Origin: Nitrospirota bacterium | GTDB taxonomy: Bacteria > Nitrospirota > UBA9217 | Direction of reading: 5' to 3' | DNA: 6,184 nucleotides | Assembly (NCBI GenBank): GCA_017885365.1 | Contig: JAFNGD010000209.1 | Location: 1-6,184 of the forward strand | Part shown: piece by piece, positions 1 through 6,184 of the stretch | How positions within the stretch are numbered: the first letter of the stretch is position 1 | Layout of the letters: each line of letters opens with the position of its first letter | Position numbers and translations under genes: made by a program | Notes under the pieces: model-generated | Told to the model about the DNA's origin: nothing | The model's input: only the letters and a program-made list of their open reading frames with translations | Databases searched by the model: none

Positions 1-23
1 GGAATGCGCTCGCTCCTGGATTC
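1..23. repeat. Edge-truncated third copy of the dispersed hairpin repeat
   Basis: Bases 1-23 are identical to 3707-3729 (23/23) and match 3598-3620 at 22/23. They correspond to the right-hand end of the repeat, starting GGAATGCGCTCGCTCC. Whatever lies to the left, including the expected CCCCGTAGC hairpin, is outside the window. The match stops exactly where the two internal copies also diverge from each other, so base 23 is probably the true element boundary. It lies 16 bp beyond the mltG stop codon. Confidence 0.8.
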
Positions 24-39
24 TCCGCCTGACCGCCGC

Positions 40-1152
40 CTACTGCTGACTGACTGCGGTTTTCTGCTTTGTTTTCGTCTGCTGCTTCGCTTTCTTCTTG
101 TTCGAGCGATACCTTCCCACTGCCTTTCCATGCTCGTTAAAGTCCTTCGAAAAATAGTGACTGCCGTCGCCCTGGGCAACAAAGAAAAGATAATCGACAT
201 GTTCCGGATAGAGCGTGGCAAGGATGGCTCCCCGGCCGGGGTTCGCAATGGGGCCGGGCGGCAGGCCCTTGTGGAGATAGGTGTTGTAGAGTGATTTCCG
301 CTTCAGGTCCTGCGCCGAGACCTTGGTGATCCACGCCTTCAGGCCGTAGACCGCCGTCGGGTCGGCCTGGAGCTTCATGCCCTTCTTCAGCCGGTTGTAG
401 TACACCGCGGCGATGAGCTTCCGCTCAGAGTCCACCTTTGCCTCTTTCTCCACGATCGACGCCAGCGTGATGATCTGGTGCTCGGTTAAGCCGAGCTCGC
501 GGGCGCGCTTCCGCAGGTCGTCGGTGAACACGTCCTTGTACCGCTGGACCATGCGCTTGGCGATATCCAACACCGTGATGCCCTTCGGGAGGTAGTAGGT
601 GTCCGGGAACAGATAGCCCTCGAGCCGGTCCGCGTCGATGCCGAGGGAGCGGGCGAGCTTCTTGTCCGTTGCAACCTTGATGAAATCGTCGGGGTCCGAC
701 GAGATGAGCGGCGTGCCCGTGAGGGTCCAGCCGATCTGGTAGAGGTTATAGCCTTCCGGGATCACGACCTCGTATTCGATGATCTTTCCTTTGCGCAGGG
801 CCTCGAGCACCTCCCACATGCTCATGTGGCTGCCGAGGCCGTAGTACCCCGTCCGCACCTTGCGCGTGATGCCCTGGAGGCGGCCGATGATCTCGAAGTA
901 TCCACGGTACCGGATGATGCCTTCCTTCCGGAGCGTCGCGGCAATGGCCTTGAAGCTCATGCCCTCGGTCACCTGGACCTCTTTCCACGCTTTTTCCGAG
1001 GACAGCGGCACGAACAGTGCCACGTAGAAATGGATCGCCGTCAAGAGCACGATCGTAGCGGCGATAAAGGTCACCCAGATATGGGCCTTGACCCACGTCG
1101 TGACGGTATTCCAATGTTTGACCATAAAGGAAGGGCCTTTTCTTGATTTCAT
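40..1152 (-). CDS. mltG: Endolytic murein transglycosylase MltG (YceG-like)
   Basis: The 370-residue protein is a membrane-anchored lytic transglycosylase that cleaves nascent peptidoglycan glycan strands and is thought to set their length. One membrane segment lies at about residues 24-48, after a short basic cytoplasmic tail, so the rest faces the periplasm. The YceG domain follows, with VIPEGYNLYQI (130-140), LEGYLFPDTYYLP (177-189), and the catalytic block ASIVEKEAK (231-239). Glu235 is the likely catalytic acid by comparison with E. coli MltG. The block continues through NRL and LQADPTAVYG (253-270), and GLPPGPIANPG lies at 296-306. The Lys/Gln-rich tail after about residue 350 looks disordered. 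Length is slightly above the E. coli protein (about 340). The ATG at 1152 is preceded by GAGGG at 1163-1167, 10 nt upstream. An internal ATG at 1125 has no comparable site. No clear intrinsic terminator follows; a repeat begins 16 bp past the stop. Confidence 0.95.
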   Translation of the reverse strand: MKSRKGPSFMVKHWNTVTTWVKAHIWVTFIAATIVLLTAIHFYVALFVPLSSEKAWKEVQVTEGMSFKAIAATLRKEGIIRYRGYFEIIGRLQGITRKVRTGYYGLGSHMSMWEVLEALRKGKIIEYEVVIPEGYNLYQIGWTLTGTPLISSDPDDFIKVATDKKLARSLGIDADRLEGYLFPDTYYLPKGITVLDIAKRMVQRYKDVFTDDLRKRARELGLTEHQIITLASIVEKEAKVDSERKLIAAVYYNRLKKGMKLQADPTAVYGLKAWITKVSAQDLKRKSLYNTYLHKGLPPGPIANPGRGAILATLYPEHVDYLFFVAQGDGSHYFSKDFNEHGKAVGRYRSNKKKAKQQTKTKQKTAVSQQ

Positions 1153-1181
1153 GGGCGAACATCCCTCGGGAATCGGTCATT

Positions 1182-1211
1182 ACTATATACTTTTCCGGCG
1201 TCGTTCGTCAA
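1182..1211 (-). promoter_or_regulatory. Sigma70-type promoter for mltG
   Basis: On the minus strand TTGACG (1206-1211) and TATAGT (1182-1187) are separated by 18 bp, each matching consensus at 5 of 6 positions. Transcription would begin near 1175, giving a leader of about 23 nt that contains the GAGGG ribosome-binding site. It lies in the AT-richer half of the 221-bp gap between ubiB and mltG. I see no convincing intrinsic terminator after ubiB in that gap, so read-through from ubiB could add to mltG expression. Confidence 0.6.
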
Positions 1212-1373
1212 TACGATAAGCTTGAAAGGGAATGTGACCAAGGATTAAAACGTTTAAGAGGACTTACATCAAAACCGTGGTCCACCTATCGGGCAACATT
1301 CTCGATCCGGTCTCTGTTTTTGATCCTAGACGGTAACCGTGTTCATCTGCGGTTGCAACTGCCGTTTATTGGA

Positions 1374-3080
1374 TCAGAGCTGTCCCGAGCGGAGGATGCC
1401 GATGATGATCCAGATGCCGAAGAGGCCGGCGATGACGTAGCCGATGAGGCCGAAGACGGGCAGCCCGAAGAGCTTCTGGCCCTGGCCGGAGTGGATGATG
1501 ATGGACGATGCCACGATGATGGCGGCGGTGATGAGGCTGAAGGCGATCCGGTTGCTGGACTTGTCGAGGTCCCGGACGGCATGCCGGAGTCCTTCGTGCT
1601 GGAGCTTCACCTGGATGTCGCCCCGCAGGACCTTGCCGACCACGCTTCTCAGCTGGCGCGGCAGGTTGTCCGCCAGATCGGACAGGGCGATGAGGTTCTT
1701 CCGTGCAGTGCGAAGCAGCTGTCGCGGATGATGCTTCCGCTTGACCAGCTCCTCCACGTAGGGCTGCGCCGCCGCGAAGTAGTCGAACCCCGGGTCGAGC
1801 TGCTTCAGGATCCCCTCGAGGGTGAGCAGGGCCTTGTCCATGAGGTAGAGGTTCTGCGGGACCTTGAGCTTGTGGCGATGCAGCAGGTTGGTGACCCGCT
1901 CCACGTAGGTCCCGAAGTCGATCTGCCGGATCTTCATACCGTAGTAGGGCTCCAGGAGCTCGGCGAGGTCCTCCTTCAGGTCCTGCTTGAACCGGTCGAT
2001 GTCGACCGATTCCTCGGACACGAATCCCAGGTTCACATACTGCCGCGTCAGGGCGTCATAGTCATGTCCGGCGAGGGCCACGAGGACGCTGGCAAAATGC
2101 TCCCGGTTCTCCTCGGTCACCCGGCCCATGATGCCGAAGTCCACGAGGCCGAGCCTGCCGTCGGCAAGCACGAAGATGTTGCCGGGATGGGGGTCCGCAT
2201 GGAATAACCCGTCCTGCAGGACCATCTTGAAAAAACCGCCTGCTCCCTTAAGTGCGATCTCCTTCCGGTCGAAGCCCATGCGCTCGATCCCCGCGTAGTC
2301 GTCGATGCGCACGCCGTCGATCCGCTCGAGGACCAGGACGCGCTTGCTCGAGAGGTCCGCATGGACCTCGGGGATGTAGAGCGAATCGCTGCCTTCGAAG
2401 TTGCTCCGGAGCTGGGCTGCGCTGGATCCCTCGATGAAGAAGTCGAGCTCCTTGTTGATGGTGCGCGAAAATTCCTCCACGATGCCCGGCACGTTAAAGG
2501 GCTGGAGCTCGTGTACGTGGGTGTCGATGATCTGGGCGATGCCGCGCAGGATGCTGATGTCCCGGGTGATGTTCTCCTCGATATGGGGCCGCTGGACCTT
2601 GACCATCACCTCCCGGCCGTCAGGCAGCACGGCCTGGTGCACCTGGGCAATGGACGCAGCCGCGATGGGCGCGGGTTCGAAGGAGGTGAACAGGGAGCCG
2701 AGCGGCGCGCCGAGGTCCTTCTCGATGATCTCCCGGGCCTCTGCGAACGGGAAGGGCGCGACCGAATCGGTCAGTTTGGCAAGCTCTTTCGCATACTCAA
2801 GGGGAAGGAGGTCGGGCCTGCACGCGAGGACCTGGCCCAGTTTGATGAATGTGGGCCCCAACTCCTCGAACATGAGGCGGAGCCGCTCCGGTGCGTGCAG
2901 TCGGTGGCCGGGCAGCGGCTGTTTGCGGAAAGAGACCAGGCGCCTTCCCACGGACAGGACGCGCTGGAGCCCCGTCTCCTCGACGAGATGTCCGAACCCG
3001 TGGCGCGACGCCACGAGCAGGATCTGCCTGACGCGGGGGATGTCCCGGTAGTGTCTTCTCCAGAACCCCAGGAAGGACAT
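1374..3080 (-). CDS. ubiB: ABC1/UbiB-family atypical protein kinase (AarF-like)
   Basis: The 568-residue protein belongs to the ABC1/ADCK/UbiB family of atypical protein-kinase-like ATPases, which support ubiquinone or other isoprenoid-lipid metabolism. Visible family motifs, in order, are the KxGQ motif FIKLGQ (78-83); the Ala-rich loop PIAAASIAQVH (138-148), which replaces the usual glycine loop; the nucleotide-binding lysine in VMVKVQRP (Lys161); KELDF (210-214); the catalytic loop FHADPHPGNIF (293-303, with Asp296 and Asn301); and the metal-binding DFG (314-316). Two hydrophobic segments at the C-terminus (about 512-530 and 537-562) anchor it in the inner membrane, as in E. coli UbiB. All key residues are present, so it is probably active. 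The ATG at 3080 has a modest GGGTGA site 6 nt upstream. It begins 19 bp after the phasin-like gene, so the two are probably one transcript. The physiological substrate cannot be read from the sequence, and the symbol is by family. Confidence 0.92.
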   Translation of the reverse strand: MSFLGFWRRHYRDIPRVRQILLVASRHGFGHLVEETGLQRVLSVGRRLVSFRKQPLPGHRLHAPERLRLMFEELGPTFIKLGQVLACRPDLLPLEYAKELAKLTDSVAPFPFAEAREIIEKDLGAPLGSLFTSFEPAPIAAASIAQVHQAVLPDGREVMVKVQRPHIEENITRDISILRGIAQIIDTHVHELQPFNVPGIVEEFSRTINKELDFFIEGSSAAQLRSNFEGSDSLYIPEVHADLSSKRVLVLERIDGVRIDDYAGIERMGFDRKEIALKGAGGFFKMVLQDGLFHADPHPGNIFVLADGRLGLVDFGIMGRVTEENREHFASVLVALAGHDYDALTRQYVNLGFVSEESVDIDRFKQDLKEDLAELLEPYYGMKIRQIDFGTYVERVTNLLHRHKLKVPQNLYLMDKALLTLEGILKQLDPGFDYFAAAQPYVEELVKRKHHPRQLLRTARKNLIALSDLADNLPRQLRSVVGKVLRGDIQVKLQHEGLRHAVRDLDKSSNRIAFSLITAAIIVASSIIIHSGQGQKLFGLPVFGLIGYVIAGLFGIWIIIGILRSGQL

Positions 3081-3099
3081 GGCATATCACCCGGAGAGA

Positions 3100-3414
3100 C
3101 TACTCCTCCGATGCCCCGCCCTCGAGCTTCTTGAGCCGGCTGTTCAAGGCCTGGACCTTCTTCTCGAGCTTTTCCATGTCCTCGCGGGTCGGGATGTTGA
3201 GCTTTTCGAGGACGTTGGCAACGGTCTCCTTGACGCGCTTGTCGAACTCCTTGGTGCTCTCCTCGGCCTTGGCGGACCACTCCTTCACGAGCGTCGAGGC
3301 CTCGCTCTTCGAAAGCTCGCCGGCCTTCACCAGCTCTTCGACGAACTCCTTTGCCTTCTCCTGTGCTCCCAGACCGACCAGCATTGCCTTCTTAATGACC
3401 TCTCCGATCAACAT
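3100..3414 (-). CDS. Phasin-like small coiled-coil protein
   Basis: A 104-residue, Lys/Glu-rich, almost wholly helical protein. It resembles the short phasin or 'polyhydroxyalkanoate synthesis regulator phasin' family: an amphipathic N-terminal helix (about 1-18), a central segment EELVKAGELSKSEASTLVKE (26-45) typical of these proteins, and the C-terminal heptad block IPTREDMEKLEKKVQALNSR (74-93) that predicts an oligomerising coiled coil. No signal peptide or obvious transmembrane segment is seen. I place the start at the ATG at 3414 because AAGGAGGG (3419-3426) sits just upstream. Longer starts at 3429 (ATG) or 3441 (TTG) have no Shine-Dalgarno and would bury this site inside the coding sequence. 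The gene precedes ubiB by 19 bp, and a promoter lies 71 bp upstream. No polyhydroxyalkanoate synthase gene is in view, so a granule role is unproven; it may instead assist the UbiB kinase at the membrane. Confidence 0.8.
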   Translation of the reverse strand: MLIGEVIKKAMLVGLGAQEKAKEFVEELVKAGELSKSEASTLVKEWSAKAEESTKEFDKRVKETVANVLEKLNIPTREDMEKLEKKVQALNSRLKKLEGGASEE

Positions 3415-3418
3415 GGCG

Positions 3419-3426
3419 CCCTCCTT
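3419..3426 (-). promoter_or_regulatory. Ribosome-binding site that fixes the phasin start
   Basis: The minus strand reads AAGGAGGG here, with a full AGGAGG core (3420-3425) 5 nt before the ATG at 3414. It is the strongest Shine-Dalgarno in the window and lies between the candidate start at 3429 and the one at 3414, so the downstream ATG is favoured. Confidence 0.8.
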
Positions 3427-3484
3427 CATGAATGATATCAACGAGATAACAGCATAGCATCATATGCTTCAATTGACTGGCTCT

Positions 3485-3493
3485 ATTATAGCA
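3485..3493 (-). promoter_or_regulatory. Extended -10 promoter for the phasin-ubiB operon
   Basis: The minus strand reads TGCTATAAT: a perfect -10 hexamer TATAAT (3485-3490) with the TGn extension (3491-3493). No good -35 box is found at 16-18 bp spacing, which is tolerated by extended -10 promoters. Transcription would start near 3478, giving a leader of about 64 nt. A small inverted repeat (AGCATA at 3451-3456, TATGCT at 3463-3468) lies in that leader and could be an operator or hairpin, but it is short. The repeat array ends 17 bp upstream of the promoter. Confidence 0.6.
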
Positions 3494-3510
3494 TAGAAAG
3501 GAATTGAAGG

Positions 3511-3620
3511 TCCCTGCAGTAATCGGCAGGGAATCTTCGATCCTCCAAGGAGGTTATCGTTATTCTGATCGCGCGCTAACCCCGTAGCAAGCTGCTGGGA
3601 ATGCGCTCGCTCCTGGATTT
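3511..3620. repeat. Structured repeat, unit 1 of tandem pair
   Basis: The unit opens with a perfect 7-bp hairpin (TCCCTGC 3511-3517, GCAGGGA 3526-3532, 8-nt loop), flanked by GAAG/CTTC that could extend the stem past a bulge. The shared box CTTCGATCCT (3535-3544) follows, overlapped by a small palindrome CCTCCAAGGAGG (3542-3553). The conserved right half is 3574-3620, where CCCCGTAGC (3580-3588) faces GCTGCTGGG (3591-3599) with eight pairs, one of them G-T, and one C-T mismatch. The right half matches unit 2 at 43 of 47 positions with an offset of 109. No transposase gene or target duplication is visible. It resembles REP/MITE-like extragenic palindromic elements; the family is not identified. 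Confidence 0.8.
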
Positions 3621-3729
3621 AAGCTCCACACTGCAAGAGGCATGGAGCTTCGATCCTCAGGGTAGTGTTTATCCTAATCGCTCGCTAACCCCGTAGCAAG
3701 CTATGGGGAATGCGCTCGCTCCTGGATTC
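3621..3729. repeat. Structured repeat, unit 2 of tandem pair
   Basis: It starts directly after unit 1 with a perfect 8-bp hairpin (AAGCTCCA 3621-3628, TGGAGCTT 3643-3650). An inner TGC/GCA pairing (3632-3634 with 3640-3642) shortens the loop. CTTCGATCCT (3648-3657) overlaps the right arm. A weaker stem AGGGTA/TATCCT lies at 3659-3664/3670-3675. The conserved half (3683-3729) holds the best hairpin of the family: CCCCGTAGC (3689-3697) pairs with GCTATGGGG (3700-3708) over nine positions with one G-T wobble. CGCTCGCT is present on both sides of this hairpin (3679-3686 and 3713-3720). The element ends 41 bp before the alaS terminator. Confidence 0.8.
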
Positions 3730-3769
3730 AGGTAGGGAAAGGAACCGGGCGGATGAGTTGATGCATGAT

Positions 3770-3804
3770 AAAAAGCGGTCATGCCAGCAGGGGAATGACC
3801 GCTT
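3770..3804 (-). terminator. Rho-independent terminator of alaS
   Basis: On the minus strand a perfect 10-bp stem is followed by a run of Ts. AAGCGGTCAT (3773-3782, plus strand) is complementary to ATGACCGCTT (3795-3804), with a 12-nt loop. Plus-strand A3770-A3774 become TTTTT in the alaS transcript. The stem begins 22 bp past the alaS stop codon. This is the only textbook intrinsic terminator in the window. Confidence 0.92.
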
Positions 3805-3826
3805 GTGCGCGAAAGGATCGTCCGTC

Positions 3827-6184
<2,358 letters not shown>

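Larger units (their letters stand above)
3415..3826. other. Non-coding gap between alaS and the phasin-like gene
   Basis: This 412-bp gap holds no credible gene. From right to left it contains the alaS terminator (3770-3804), about 40 bp with nothing recognisable (3730-3769), two tandem structured repeat units (3511-3729), an AT-rich promoter stretch and the phasin leader with its ribosome-binding site. Short frames inside the repeats lack ribosome-binding sites and run into the next copy. Confidence 0.8.

Noticed and set aside
1258..1373. Possible terminator after ubiB
   Set aside because: Short palindromes exist (around GTTGCAAC and ACGGTTACCGT on the minus strand), but the loops are too small or the stems weak, and no T-run follows in the transcript direction.
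1143..2207. 354-codon open frame on the plus strand
   Set aside because: It lies mostly antisense to ubiB and starts inside mltG. It has no domain and no ribosome-binding context, and its acidic low-complexity translation is typical of a shadow frame.
2361..3134. 257-codon open frame on the plus strand
   Set aside because: It is antisense to ubiB and the phasin end. No motif is seen and its composition matches a shadow frame.
3443..3474. Second promoter for the phasin-like gene (TTGAAG-17-TTATCT, minus strand)
   Set aside because: The -10 element is poor (3 of 6) compared with the perfect extended -10 just upstream; it is not needed to explain expression.
3600..3695. Short plus-strand frame starting MRSLLD within repeat unit 1, echoed at 4 and 3710
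   Set aside because: All three begin at the same ATG of the repeat, but their downstream sequences are unrelated and none has a Shine-Dalgarno. The shared peptide is simply the repeat translated.
3511..3729. Possible CRISPR array
   Set aside because: There are only two units, both rich in internal hairpins, with no uniform short repeat and spacer pattern and no cas genes.

Overview
The window is GC-rich bacterial chromosome. It carries four protein genes, all on the minus strand: the 3' nine-tenths of alaS (alanyl-tRNA synthetase, running off the right edge), a small phasin-like gene, a ubiB/aarF-type ABC1 kinase gene, and mltG (endolytic murein transglycosylase). The protein sequences and the Cys-rich insert in AlaRS would suit a Thermodesulfobacteriota (former Deltaproteobacteria) or Nitrospirota-like organism. 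That is inference from general resemblance; there is no rRNA or other firm taxonomic marker.

Layout in transcription order, right to left. alaS (6184 to 3827) ends at a strong intrinsic terminator (3770-3804). Between that terminator and the next gene lies a non-coding block with two tandem copies of a structured repeat (3511-3620 and 3621-3729), followed by an extended -10 promoter (3485-3493). This promoter probably drives a two-gene operon of the phasin-like gene (start best placed at 3414) and ubiB, 19 bp apart. After ubiB a 221-bp gap holds a near-consensus sigma70 promoter (1182-1211) for mltG (1152 to 40). A third, edge-truncated copy of the repeat (1-23) starts 16 bp past the mltG stop, in the same orientation relative to its gene as the copies behind alaS.

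The genes are housekeeping functions: translation (alaS), membrane or isoprenoid-quinone-linked kinase-like activity (ubiB with its phasin-like partner), and peptidoglycan chain termination (mltG). I see no defence system, mobile-element gene, CRISPR array, tRNA or rRNA. The least explained content is the repeat family. Each unit has a left hairpin whose arms differ between copies yet pair within each copy, a short shared box, and a nearly identical right half built on a CCCCGTAGC hairpin. The large antisense reading frames (for example plus strand 1143-2207 and 3710-5755) are shadows of the real genes.
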